64,000 bases of DNA, taken from Sipunculus nudus. Its lineage: Eukaryota > Annelida > Sipuncula > Golfingiida > Sipunculidae. The stretch's first letter is position 1. Each line of letters starts with the position of its first letter. A program made the translations under genes and the position numbers. The notes beneath the pieces are model-generated. The model saw only the letters and a list, made by a program, of their open reading frames with translations, was not told the DNA's origin and did not search any database. Of the stretch, positions 9,764 through 22,803 are shown one piece after another. The DNA lies in NCBI GenBank assembly GCA_026874595.1, contig CM049314.1, forward strand, positions 30,575,729-30,639,728. The letters are read 5' to 3'.

Positions 9764-10168
9764 CGGAGGGAAACCTGAATGCACAGAGTCATGCAGGAAT
9801 GCACGATGACACGCGTTTTAGTAAGACAAAGACTCGTGTAGGTATGAGCGACAATCAGCGCAGTTTGCTCGTTTTGTGTAGGTCCATCGGGCCAAATGCC
9901 AATTCAGGCCCGCAGCCGACGGGATGAATTAATTGGCGTAGCGGGGACCACGGCCATTTCCTGGTAAAAACTTGTGAATAAATATACCGGACGGGCTGAC
10001 CATTTTCTCAGGGCCAAAGGAATGTCACCATTCCAGTGTGCCCTCAGACCTGGTAAGACCTGGTCAGACCTAAAACGCGTGCCTGCACATCTGTGCGCAT
10101 GCAGGTGATTGCTGTCCAAAGTTTCGGTCGGTGAGTCCTTCAGGAAAGGACCCGAACCTTTTTTTTTT
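9764..10168 (+). other. Block D2, copy 1
   Basis: The block differs from D1 at only about three internal positions (TTGTGAA for TTGGGAA, GCCAAAGG for GCCATAGG, TGGTAAGACC for TGGTCAGACC). All four hairpins and the T run are kept. A 71-codon frame is open on the minus strand (9904-10119), but it shows no recognisable domain. Confidence 0.6.
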
Positions 10169-10289
10169 CAATTGCTTGCCGGAAATCTTCCATTTCTGCA
10201 GGCAGGTTGGCCAGTCGCAAATCTCTGTTTATTGCTTGCCGGAAATCTTCGATTTCTGCAAGCAGGTTGGTCAGTCGCGGATGTCTGTT

Positions 10290-10324
<35 letters not shown>

Positions 10325-10326
10325 GT
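10169..10326 (+). repeat. Hairpin minisatellite, 2 copies, plus TGTC tract (copy 1, D2)
   Basis: Two units lie between D2 and module c2, followed by about six TGTC repeats. D2 contexts have two units throughout and D1 contexts have four, so the copy number is a fixed feature of each unit type. Confidence 0.9.
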
Positions 10327-13300
10327 ACTCTCTACAGGCCACAATTTTCCAGCAATTGCTTTCAAACTTATACAGCTGGTAGAAAAGCAAAAGTCCTGGA
10401 GGCCTATTGTTTTTTGGCAATATAGGTCAAAGGTCAAGGTCAAGGTCATCAAAAGTATACAAAACGGTTTTTTCTTCATATCTTTGTTACTTTTAGGGAT
10501 ATCTTCTTCAAACATAGCTCATTTTAAAGGTCATTCCCAGGCCTTTCTACTGGTGTGTAGCTCTTTCAAATTGGCCGTTACCATGGTTACGAATTTTTGG
10601 GAAAAAATCATGATATTCGAAAATCTGGGGTCTTATTTTTCTAACTTTGTCATTTTTAAAGCTAGAGAGGTCTAGTTTTTTGCATCAGGTAGCATTTTAC
10701 AAGTACTGCAAGATTTTATTAAAAGTCTCGCGATATTTCGTATAATATCTCGTCAAACGAGATATTTCGAGATTTCAGTAATCTTGCCCTGGAGGTTACA
10801 GTTTTGCAGGAATCTTTTTGAAACTGACATATCGTAAGTCCTACACTATTATCTCGAAATCAATTTTTCATTTTTTTAATTCGGCCGCTAGGGGGCGCTG
10901 GGTGCAAACCTCTCCAACATATCATGTTTTGGCAATATCTCCAAAACTGTGAGCCTCAATTACATAAACTATAGCTTATTTTCATCCTCTGAGTCTTTCT
11001 GAATCCTGGAGTAGTCATTTCGACTCAATCTTGAGTCACTTTGTCAGTGTGTCCGTCTGTTTCCCAGTTGTCCTCAAATCCGCTTGCTTGCCGGTTCTTG
11101 CGTCTCACATATAGCGTTCTACAGGACACAGTTTTGAAAGAATCCTTTTCAAACTATTACATCTTATGTCTTACACTATTATCTCGAAACGGTTTTTTCA
11201 TTTTTCAGAATTGGCCGCTAGGGGGCGGTGCACTCAAACTTGCAAAACATATCATTTTTTGGCCATATCTCCAAAACTATAAACCTAATTTACATAAACT
11301 ATAGCTTATTTTCTTCCTCTGGGTCTTTAAAAAACCTGGTGTATTCATTTGGTCTCAATCTTGAGTCACTTTGTCTGTGTGTCCGTCTGTTTCTCAGTTG
11401 TCCTCAAATCCGCTTGCTTGCCGGTTCTTGCGTCTCACATATAGCATTCTACAGGCCACAGTTTTGAAAGAATCCTTTTAAAACTATTACATCTTATGTC
11501 TTACACTAATATCTCGAAACCGATTTTTCATTTTCCAGAATTGGCCGCTAGGGGGCGGTGCACTCAAACTTGCACAACATATCATTTTTTGGCCATATCT
11601 CCAAAACTATAAACCTCATTTACATAAACTACAGCTTATTATCTTCCTCTGAGGTTTCTTCATAACATGATTAAGTCATCTGTTCTCAATCTTGGGTCAT
11701 TTTGTCAGTATGTTTGTCTGTTTGTCAGTTGTCATCAATTTCGCCTGCTTCCTGGTTCTTGCGTCTCACATGTAGCATTCTACTGGCCACAGTTTTGCAG
11801 GAATCGTTTTGTAAATTACACTTGCCATATATAGTGATGATATCTGAAAGTCCTATGTTTATTATTCAAATAAGTCAAAGGTCAAGGTCAAGGTGACCAA
11901 AATATATCAAAATCTTATTATCTTTAGAACTTTGTTAATATTGCTTCTTTCTTCACAAACTATGTATTATTTTCTTTCACTTTGACACTGCTCGTTCATC
12001 TGACTAACTTTACATCATTTCCGGCAAGCGCGTGACCTCAGGTCATCTAGTTTGTCTGTTTGTCTGTCTGTCTGTGTACTCTCTACAGGCCACAATTTTG
12101 CAGCAATTGTCTTTAAACTTATACAGCTGGTAGACAAGCAAAAGTCCTCGGGGCCTATTGTTTTTGGGCAATACAGGTCAAAGGTCAAGGTCAAGGTCAT
12201 CAAAACTTCTCAAAATGGTTTTTTCTTCATATCTTTGCCACTATTAGTCGTATCTTCTTCAAACATAGCTCATTTTAAACATCATTCCAAGGCCAGTCAT
12301 CTGGTGTGTAGCTGACTCAAATTTGCCGTAACCATGGTTACGAATTTTTGGAAAAAAGTCATGATATTTAAAAAAAAGGGGCCTTATTTTTCTAACTTTG
12401 GCAGTTTTACAGCTAGAGAGGTCTAGTTTTTTGCATCAGGTAGCATTTAACAAGTACTGCAAGATTTTATTAAGGTCTCGCGATATCTTGTATAATATCT
12501 CGTCAAAGGAGATATTTCGAGATTTCAGTAATCTTGCCCTGGAGGTCACAGTTTTGCAGGAATCTTTTTGAAACTGACATATCGTAAGTCCTACACTATT
12601 ATCTCGAAACAATTTTTCCATTTTTTGAATGCAGCCACTAGATGGCGCTGTATGCAAACCTCCCCAACATATCATGTTTTGGCAATATCTCCAAAACTGT
12701 GAGCCTCAATTACATAAACTATAGCTTATTTTCTTCCTCTGAGACTTTTCTAAATCCTGGTGGAGTCATTTTGACTCAATCTTGAGTCACTTTGTCAGTG
12801 TGTCCGTCTGTTTCTCAGTTTTCATCGAATTCGCCTGCTTACCGGTTATGGCGTCTCACATATAGCATTCTACAGGCCACAGTTTTGAAAGAATCCTTTT
12901 AAAACTATTACATCTTATGTCTTACACTAATATCTCGAAACAGATTTTTCATTTTCCAGAATTGGCCGCTAGGGGGCGGTGCACTCAAACTTGCATAACA
13001 TATCATTTTTTGGCCATATCTCCAAAACTATAAACCTCATTTACATAAACTATAGCTTATTTTCTTCCTCTGGGTCTTTCAAAAAGCCTGGTGTATTCAT
13101 TTGGTCTCAATCTTAAGTCACTTTGTCTGTGTGTCCGTCTGTTTCTTAGTTGTCCTCAAATCCGCTTGCTTGCCGGTTCTTGCGTCTCACATATAGCATT
13201 CTACAGGCCACAGTTTTGAAACAATCCTTTTAAAACTATTACATCTTATGTCTTACACTAATATCTTGAAACAGATTTTCATTTTCCAGAATTGGCCGCC

Positions 13301-14139
13301 AGGGGGCGGTGCACTCAAACTTGCATAACGTATCATTTTTTGGCCATATCTCCAAACTATTAACTTCATTTACATAAATTATAGCTTATTATCTTCCTCT
13401 TAGGTTTCTTCATAATATGATTAATTCACCTGTTCTCATTCTCGGGTCAGTATGTTTGTCTGTTTGTCAGCTGTCCTCAATTTCGCCTGCTTCCTGGTTC
13501 TTGCGTCTCACATGTAGCATTTTACTGGCCACAGTTTTGCAGGAATCGTTTTGTAAATTACACTTGTCATATATCGTGATGATATCTGGAAGCCCTATGT
13601 TTATTATTCAAATAAGTTAAAGATCAAGGTCAAGGTGATCAAAATATATCAAAATCTTATTTTCTTTAGAACTTTGTTAATATTGCTTCTTTCTTCACAA
13701 ACTATGGATTATTTTCTTTCACTTTGACACTGCTCGTTCATCTGACTAACTTTACATCATTTCCGGCAAGCGCGTGACCTCAGGTCATCTCGTTTGTCTG
13801 TCTGTCTGTCTGTGTACTCTCTACAGGCCACCATTTTAGGGCAATTGCCTTTAAACTTATACAGCTGGTAGACAAGTAAAAGTCCTGGAGGCCTATAGTT
13901 TTTGAGCGATATAGGTCAAAGGTCAAGGTCAAGGTCATCAAAACTTCTCAAAACGGTTTTTTCTTCATATCTTTGTCGCTATTAGGCGTATCTTCTTCAA
14001 ACATAGCTCATTTTAAACGTCATTCCAAGGCCCGTCATCTGGTGTGTAGCTGACTCAAATTTGCCGTAACCATGGTTACGAATTTTTGGGAAAAAGTCAT
14101 GATTTTCGAAAATAAGGGGCCTTATTTTTCTAACTTTGG

Positions 14140-14290
14140 CAGTTTTACAGCTAGAGAGGTCTAGTTTTTTGCATCAGGTAGCATTTAACAAGTACTGCAA
14201 GATTTTATTAAAATTCTCGCAATATCTCCTATAATATCTCGTCAAACGAGATATTTCGAGATTTCAGTAATCTTGCCCTGGAGGCCACAG
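14140..14290 (+). other. Mosaic c4/c1 recombination junction
   Basis: Left of about 14160 the sequence is c4-type (GGGGCCTTATTTTTC, TTTGGCAGTTTTACAG). GATTTTATTAAAATTCTCGC is c1-type, AATATCTCCTATAATATC is c4-type again, and CAGTAATCTTGCCC onward is c1-type. The alternation shows the switch was not a single clean crossover. Confidence 0.75.
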
Positions 14291-14892
14291 TTTTGCAGGA
14301 ATCTTTTTGAAACTGACATATCGTAAGTCCTACACTATTATCTCGAAACCAATTTTTCATTTTTTGAATTCGGCCGCTAGGGGGCGCTGGGTGCAAACCT
14401 CTCCAACATATCATGTTTTGGCAATACCTTCAAAATTATAAGCCTCAATTACATAAACCATAGCTTATTTTCTTCCTCTGAGTCTTTCCAAAATCCTGGT
14501 GTAGTCATTTCGACTCAATCTTGAGTCACTTTGTCAGTGTGTCCGTCTGTTTCTCAGTTGTCCTCAAGTCCGCTTGCTTGCCGGTTCTTGCGTCTCACAT
14601 ATAGCATTTTACAGGACACAGTTTTGAAAGAATCCTTTTAAAACTATTACATCTTATGTCTTACACTAATATTTCGAAACCGATTTTTCCTTTTCCAGAA
14701 TTGGCCGCTAGGGGGCGCTGCACATGACCCTCACACACATATCATTATATTGGCCATATCTCTAAAACCTAAAGACTCAATTACATAAACCATATCTTAT
14801 GTTCTTCGTCTGAGTCTTTTCCATAACCTGGTTAAGTCATCTGGTCTCGGTCTTGTGTCAATTTTTCAGTATGTCCATATAAACTTTATAAA

Positions 14893-15298
14893 CGGAGGGA
14901 AACCTGAATGCACAGAGTCATGCAGGAATGCACGATGACACGCGTTTTAGTAAGACAAAGACTCGTGTAGGTATGAGCGACAATCAGCGCAGTTTGCTCG
15001 TTTTGTGTAGGTCCATCGGGCCAAATGCCAATTCAGGCCCGCAGCCGACGGGATGAATTAATTGGCGTAGCGGGGACCACGGCCATTTCCTGGTAAAAAC
15101 TTGTGAATAAATATACCGGACGGGCTGACCATTTTCTCAGGGCCAAAGGAATGTCACCATTCCAGTGTGCCCTCAGACCTGGTAAGACCTGGTCAGACCT
15201 AAAACGCGTGCCTGCACATCTGTGCGCATGCAGGTGATTGCTGTCCAAAGTTTCGGTCGGTGAGTCCTTCAGGAAAGGACCCGAACCGTTTTTTTTTT
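14893..15298 (+). other. Block D2, copy 2
   Basis: This is a D2-type block in the chimeric copy 2. It is preceded by CATATAAACTTTATAAA, the 8-bp-longer left flank of D2-type blocks. The hairpins and a 10-base T run are intact. Confidence 0.6.
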
Positions 15299-15419
15299 CA
15301 ATTGCTTGCCGGAAATCTTCCATTTCTGCAGGCAGGTTGGCCAGTCGCAAATCTCTGTTTATTGCTTGCCGGAAATCTTCGATTTCTGCAAGCAGGTTGG
15401 TCAGTCGCGGATGTCTGTT

Positions 15420-15454
<35 letters not shown>

Positions 15455-15456
15455 GT
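15299..15456 (+). repeat. Hairpin minisatellite, 2 copies, plus TGTC tract (copy 2, D2)
   Basis: This has the same structure as 10169-10326, following the D2 block of the second supra-unit. Confidence 0.9.
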
Positions 15457-18400
15457 ACTCTCTACAGGCCACAATTTTCCAGCAATTGCTTTCAAACTTA
15501 TACAGCTGGTAGAAAAGCAAAAGTCCTGGAGGCCTATTGTTTTTTGGCAATATAGGTCAAAGGTCAAGGTCAAGGTCATCAAAAGTATACAAAACGGTTT
15601 TTTCTTCATATCTTTGTTACTTTTAGGGATATCTTCTTCAAACATAGCTCATTTTAAAGGTCATTCCCAGGCCTTTCTACTGGTGTGTAGCTCTTTCAAA
15701 TTGGCCGTTACCATGGTTACGAATTTTTGGGAAAAAATCATGATATTCGAAAATCTGGGGTCTTATTTTTCTAACTTTGTCATTTTTAAAGCTAGAGAGG
15801 TCTAGTTTTTTGCATCAGGTAGCATTTAACAAGTACTGCAAGATTTTATTAAAAGTCTCGCGATATTTCGTATAATATCTCGTCAAACGAGATATTTCGA
15901 GATTTCAGTAATCTTGCCCTGGAGGTTACAGTTTTGCAGGAATCTTTTTGAAACTGACATATCGTAAGTCCTACACTATTATCTCGAAATCAATTTTTCA
16001 TTTTTTGAATTCGGCCGCTAGGGGGCGCTGGGTGCAAACCTCTCCAACATATCATGTTTTGGCAATATCTCCAAAACTGTGAGCCTCAATTACATAAACT
16101 ATAGCTTATTTTCATCCTCTGAGTCTTTCTGAATCCTGGAGTAGTCATTTCGACTCAATCTTGAGTCACTTTGTCAGTGTGTCCGTCTGTTTCCCAGTTG
16201 TCCTCAAATCCGCTTGCTTGCCGGTTCTTGCGTCTCACATATAGCGTTCTACAGGACACAGTTTTGAAAGAATCCTTTTCAAACTATTACATCTTATGTC
16301 TTACACTATTATCTCGAAACGGATTTTTCATTTTCCAGAATTGGCCGCTAGGGGGCGGTGCACTCAAACTTGCAAAACATATCATTTTTTGGCCATATCT
16401 CCAAAACTATAAACCTAATTTACATAAACTATAGCTTATTTTCTTCCTCTGGGTCTTTAAAAAACCTGGTGTATTCATTTGGTCTCAATCTTGAGTCACT
16501 TTGTCTGTGTGTCCGTCTGTTTCTCAGTTGTCCTCAAATCCGCTTGCTTGCCGGTTCTTGCGTCTCACATATAGCATTCTACAGGCCACAGTTTTGAAAG
16601 AATCCTTTTAAAACTATTACATCTTATGTCTTACACTAATATCTCGAAACGGATTTTTCATTTTCCAGAATTGGCCGCTAGGGGGCGGTGCACTCAAACT
16701 TGCACAACATATCATTTTTTGGCCATATCTCCAAAACTATAAACCTCATTTACATAAACTACAGCTTATTATCTTCCTCTGAGGTTTCTTCATAACATGA
16801 TTAAGTCATCTGTTCTCAATCTTGGGTCATTTTGTCAGTATGTTTGTCTGTTTGTCAGTTGTCCTCAATTTCGCCTGCTTCCTGGTTCTTGCGTCTCACA
16901 TGTAGCATTCTACTGGCCACAGTTTTGCAGGAATCGTTTTGTAAATTACACTTGCCATATATAGTGATGATATCTGAAAGTCCTATGTTTATTATTCAAA
17001 TAAGTCAAAGGTCAAGGTCAAGGTGACCAAAATATATCAAAATCTTATTATCTTTAGAACTTTGTTAATATTGCTTCTTTCTTCACAAACTATGTATTAT
17101 TTTCTTTCACTTTGACACTGCTCGTTCATCTGACTAACTTTACATCATTTCCGGCAAGCGCGTGACCTCAGGTCATCTAGTTTGTCTGTTTGTCTGTCTG
17201 TCTGTGTACTCTCTACAGGCCACAATTTTGCAGCAATTGTCTTTAAACTTATACAGCTGGTAGACAAGCAAAAGTCCTCGGGGCCTATTGTTTTTGGGCA
17301 ATACAGGTCAAAGGTCAAGGTCAAGGTCATCAAAACTTCTCAAACTGGTTTTTTCTTCATATCTTTGCCACTATTAGTCGTATCTTCTTCAAACATAGCT
17401 CATTTTAAACATCATTCCAAGGCCAGTCATCTGGTGTGTAGCTGACTCAAATTTGCCGTAACCATGGTTACGAATTTTTGGAAAAAAGTCATGATATTTA
17501 AAAAAAAGGGGCCTTATTTTTCTAACTTTGGCAGTTTTACAGCTAGAGAGGTCTAGTTTTTTGCATCAGGTAGCATTTAACAAGTACTGCAAGATTTTAT
17601 TAAGGTCTCGCGATATCTTGTATAATATCTCGTCAAAGGAGATATTTCGAGATTTCAGTAATCTTGCCCTGGAGGTCACAGTTTTGCAGGAATCTTTTTG
17701 AAACTGACATATCGTAAGTCCTACACTATTATCTCGAAACAATTTTTCCATTTTTTGAATGCAGCCACTAGATGGCGCTGTATGCAAACCTCCCCAACAT
17801 ATCATGTTTTGGCCATATCTCCAAAACTGTGAGCCTCATTTACATAAACTATAGCTTATTTTCTTCCTCTGAGACTTTTCTAAATCCTGGTGGAGTCATT
17901 TTGACTCAATCTTGAGTCACTTTGTCAGTGTGTCCGTCTGTTTCTCAGTTTTCATCGAATTCGCCTGCTTACCGGTTATGGCGTCTCACATATAGCATTC
18001 TACAGGCCACAGTTTTGAAAGAATCCTTTTAAAACTATTACATCTTATGTCTTACACTAATATCTCGAAACAGATTTTTCATTTTCCAGAATTGGCCGCT
18101 AGGGGGCGGTGCACTCAAACTTGCATAACATATCATTTTTTGGCCATATCTCCAAAACTATAAACCTCATTTACATAAACTATAGCTTATTTTCTTCCTC
18201 TGGGTCTTTCAAAAAGCCTGGTGTATTCATTTGGTCTCAATCTTAAGTCACTTTGTCTGTGTGTCCGTCTGTTTCTTAGTTGTCCTCAAATCCGCTTGCT
18301 TGCCGGTTCTTGCGTCTCACATATAGCATTCTACAGGCCACAGTTTTGAAACAATCCTTTTAAAACTATTACATCTTATGTCTTACACTAATATCTTGAA

Positions 18401-21400
18401 ACAGATTTTCATTTTCCAGAATTGGCCGCCAGGGGGCGGTGCACTCAAACTTGCATAACGTATCATTTTTTGGCCATATCTCCAAACTATTAACTTCATT
18501 TACATAAATTATAGCTTATTATCTTCCTCTTAGGTTTCTTCATAATATGATTAATTCACCTGTTCTCATTCTCGGGTCAGTATGTTTGTCTGTTTGTCAG
18601 CTGTCCTCAATTTCGCCTGCTTCCTGGTTCTTGCGTCTCACATGTAGCATTTTACTGGCCACAGTTTTGCAGGAATCGTTTTGTAAATTACACTTGTCAT
18701 ATATCGTGATGATATCTGGAAGCCCTATGTTTATTATTCAAATAAGTTAAAGATCAAGGTCAAGGTGATCAAAATATATCAAAATCTTATTTTCTTTAGA
18801 ACTTTGTTAATATTGCTTCTTTCTTCACAAACTATGGATTATTTTCTTTCACTTTGACACTGCTCGTTCATCTGACTAACTTTACATCATTTCCGGCAAG
18901 CGCGTGACCTCAGGTCATCTCGTTTGTCTGTCTGTCTTCCTGTGTACTCTCTACAGGCCACCATTTTAGGGCAATTGCCTTTAAACTTATACAGCTGGTA
19001 GACAAGTAAAAGTCCTGGAGGCCTATAGTTTTTGAGCGATATAGGTCAAAGGTCAAGGTCAAGGTCATCAAAACTTCTCAAAACGGTTTTTTCTTCATAT
19101 CTTTGTCGCTATTAGGCGTATCTTCTTCAAACATAGCTCATTTTAAACGTCATTTCAAGGCCCGTCATCTGGTGTGTAGCTGACTCAAATTTGCCGTAAC
19201 CATGGTTACGAATTTTTGGGAAAAAGTCATGATTTTCGAAAATAAGGGGCCTTATTTTTCTAACTTTGGCAGTTTTACAGCTAGAGAGGTCTAGTTTTTT
19301 GCATCAGGTAGCATTTAACAAGTACTGCAAGAATTTTTCATAAGTCTCGCAATATCTCCTATAATATCTCGTCAAACGAGATATTTCGAGATTTCAGTAG
19401 TCTTGTCCTGGAGGCCACAGTTTTGCAGGAATCTTTTGGAAACTGACATATCGTAAGTCCTACACTATTATCTCGAAACCATTTTTCCATTTTTTTAATG
19501 CAGCCGTTAGGTGGCGCTGTATGCAAACCTCCCCAACATATCATGTTTTGGCCATATCTCCAAAACTGTGAGCCTCAATTACATAAACTATAGCTTATTT
19601 TCATCCTCTGAGTCTTTTCTAAATCCTGGTGTATTCATTTGGTCTCAATCTTGAGTCACTTTGTCTGTGTGTCCGTCTGTTTCTCAGTTATCCTCAAATT
19701 CGCTTGCTTGCCGATTGTTGCGTCTCATATATAGCATTCTACAGGCCACAGTTTTGAAAGAATCCTTTTAAAACTATTACATCTTATGTCTTACACTAAT
19801 ATCTCGAAACCGATTTTTCATTTTCCAGAATTGGCCGCTAGGGGGCGGTGCACTCAAACTTGCACAACATATCATTTTTTGGCCATATCTCCAAAACTAT
19901 AAACATCATTTACATAAACTATAGCTTATTTTCTTCCTCTGGGTCTTTCCAAAAACCTGGTGTATTCATTTGGTCTCAATCTTGAGTCACTTTGTCTGTG
20001 TGTCCGTCTGTTTCTCAGTTGTCCTCAAATTCGCTTGCTTGCCGGTTCTTGCGTCTCACATATAGCATTCTACAGACCACAGTTTTGAAAGAATCCTTTT
20101 CAAACTATTACATCATATGTTTTACACTAATATCTCGAAACCGATTTTTCATTTTCCAGAATTGGCCGCTAGAGGGCGGTGCACTCAAACTTGCACAACA
20201 TATCATTTTTTGACCATATCTCCAAAACTATTAACCTCATTAACATAAACTTTAGCTTATTATCTTCCTCTGAGGTTTTTTCCATAACATGATTAAGTCA
20301 TTTGTTCTCAATCTTGGGTCAGTTTGTCAGTATGTTTGTCTGTTTGTCAGTTGTCCTCAATTTCGCCTGCTTCCTGGTTCTTGCGTCTCACGTGTAGCAT
20401 TCTACTGGCCACAGTTTTGCAGGAATCGTTTTGTAAATTACACTTGTCATATATCGTGATGATATCTGGAAGTCCTATGTTTATTATTCAAATAAGTCAA
20501 AGGTCAAGGTCAAGGTGATCAAAATATATCAAAATCTTATTTTCTTTAGAACTTTGTTAATATTGGTTCTTTCTTCACAAACTATGGATTATTTTCTCTC
20601 ACTTTGACACTGCTGGTTCATCTGACTAACTTTACATCATTTCCGGCAAGCGCGTGACCTCAGGTCATCTAGTTTGTTTGTTTGTCTGTCTGTGTACTCT
20701 CTACAGGCCACAATTTTGCAGCAATTGCTGTCAAACTTACACAGCTGGTAGATAATCAAAAGTCCTGGAGGCCTATTGTTTTTGGGCAATATAGGTCAAA
20801 GGTCAAGGTCAAGGTCATCAAAACTTCTCAAAACGGTTTTTTCTTCATATCTTTGTCACTATTAGTCGTATCTTCTTCAAACATAGCTCATTTTAAACGT
20901 CATTTCAAGGCCTGTCATCTGGTGTGTAGCAGTCTCAAATTTGCCGTAACCATGGTTACGAATTTTGGGGGAAAATCATGATATTCGAAAATAAGGGGCC
21001 TTATTTTTCTAACTTTGGCAGTTTTACAGCTAGAGAGGTCTAGTTTTTTGCATCAGGTAGCATTCAACAAGTACTGCAAGACTGATTTATAAGTCTAGCG
21101 ATATCTCGTATAATATCTCGTGAAACGAGATATTTCGAGATTTCAGTAGTCTTGCCCTGGTGCCACAGTTTTGCTGGAATCTTTTTGAAACTGACATATC
21201 ATTGGTCCTACACTATTATCTCGAAAAGTTTTTCTATTTTCTGAATGCGGCCACTAGGGGGCGCTGTATGCAAATCTCCCTAACATACCATGTTTTGGCC
21301 ATATCTCCAAAACTGTAAGCCTCAATTACATAAACTATAGCTGATTTTCTTCTTCTGGGTCTTTCCAAACACCTTGTGTATTCATTTGGTCTCAATCTTG

Positions 21401-22087
21401 AGTCACTTTGTCTGTGTGTCCGTCTGTTTCAAAGTTGTCCTCAAATCCGCTTCTTTGCCGGTTCTTGCGTTTCACATATAGCATTCTACAGGGCACAGTT
21501 TTGAAAGAATCCTTTTAAAACTATTATATCTTATGTCTTACACTAACATCTCAAAACCGATTTTTCCATTTCCAGAATTGGCCGCTAGGGGGCGGTGCAC
21601 TCAAACTTGCACAACATATCATTTTTTGGCCATATCTCCAAAACTATAAATCTCATTTACATAAACTATAGCTTATTTTTTTCCTCTAAGTCTTCTTCAT
21701 GAACTCGTTTAGTCATCTGGTCTCAATCTTGTGTCACTTTGTCTGTGTGTCTGTTTCTCAGTTGTCCTCAAATCCGCTTGCTTGCCGGTTCTTGCGTCTC
21801 ACATATAGCATTCTACAGGCCACAGTTTTGAAAGAATCTTTTTAAAACTATTACATCTTATGTCTTACACTAATATCTCGAAACGGATTTTCCATTTTCC
21901 AGAATTGGCCGCTAGGGGGCGCTGCACATGACCCTCACACACATATCATCATATTGGCCATATCTCTAAAACCCAAAGACTCAATTACATAAACCATAGC
22001 TTATGTTCTTCGTCTGAGTATTCTCCATAACCTGGTTAAGTCATCTGGTCTCGGTCTTGTGTCACTTTGTCAGTATGTCCATATAAA

Positions 22088-22494
22088 CGGAGGGAAACCT
22101 GAATGCACAGAGTCATGCAGGAATGCACGATGACACGCGTTTTAGTAAGACAAAGACTCGTGTAGGTATGAGCGACAATCAGCGCAGTTTGCTCGTTTTG
22201 TGTAGGTCCATCGGGCCAAATGCCAATTCAGGCCCGCAGCCGACGGGATGAATTAATTGGCGTAGCGGGGACCACGGCCATTTCCTGGTAAAAACTTGTG
22301 AATAAATATACCGGACGGGCTGACCATTTTCTCAGGGCCATAGGAATGTCACCATTCCAGTGTGCCCTCAGACCTGGTCAGACCTGGTCAGACCTAAAAC
22401 GCGTGCCTGCACATCTGTGCGCATGCAGGTGATTGCTGTCCAAAGTTTCGGTCGGTGAGTCCTTCAGGAAAGGACCCGAACGTTTTTTTTTTTT
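22088..22494 (+). other. Block D1, copy 2
   Basis: This is a D1-type block (left flank CCATATAAA). It carries the TTGTGAATAAAT variant otherwise typical of D2, which suggests exchange between D1 and D2 blocks. It ends in a 12-base T run. Confidence 0.6.
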
Positions 22495-22803
22495 AATTGC
22501 TCGCCGGAAATCTTCCATTTCTGCAGGCAGGTTGGCCAGTCGCAAATATCTGTTTATTGCTTGCCGGAAATCTTCGATTTCTGCAAGCAGGTTGGTCAGT
22601 CGCGGATGTCTGTTTGTCTGTTTGTTTGTTTGTTGCTTGCCGGAAATCTTCGATTTCTGCAAGCAGGTTGGTCAGTCGCGGATGTCTGTTTGTCTGTTTG
22701 TTTGTTGCTTGCCGGAAATCTTCGATTTCTGCAAGCAGGTTGGTCAGTCGCGGATGTCTGTTTGTCTGTTTGTTTGTTTGTTTGTCTGTCTGTCTGTCTG
22801 TGT
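22495..22803 (+). repeat. Hairpin minisatellite, 4 copies, plus TGTT/TGTC tract (copy 3, D1)
   Basis: Four hairpin units follow the D1 block, with the same TGTTTGTC spacer pattern as 8378-8690. Confidence 0.9.

Larger units (their letters stand above)
7971..14220 (+). repeat. Higher-order repeat copy 1 (truncated, chimeric end)
   Basis: The order is D1, c1, A, D2, c2, A, A, B, c3, A, A, B and the start of c4. Compared with the complete copy it lacks the rest of c4, c5 and the next D1-c1 start, about 3.85 kb or two basic units. The repeat jumps back to c1-type sequence near 14200. Confidence 0.88.
14221..22087 (+). repeat. Higher-order repeat copy 2 (enters at c1, then complete to c5)
   Basis: This copy starts inside a c1-like module and continues D2 (14893), c2, c3, c4, c5 and terminal A monomers. 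Every module aligns to copy 3 at an offset of about 8,983-8,988 bp (15238 to 24226, 16171 to 25154, 18547 to 27530) with only isolated differences. Confidence 0.9.

Noticed and set aside
9904-10119. 71-codon minus-strand frame in block D2
   Set aside because: It is identical in D2 copies simply because the DNA is, the frame is disrupted in D1, and there is no recognisable motif. It is kept as an alternative under block D, not called a gene.
10109-10675. 188-codon frame across block D2 and module C, repeated at 33209 and 40445
   Set aside because: It runs through a hairpin minisatellite, a TGTC tract and AGGTCA repeats (K-V-K-V-K-V), and is open mainly because the repeats lack stops. Shorter versions in other copies are broken by linker indels.
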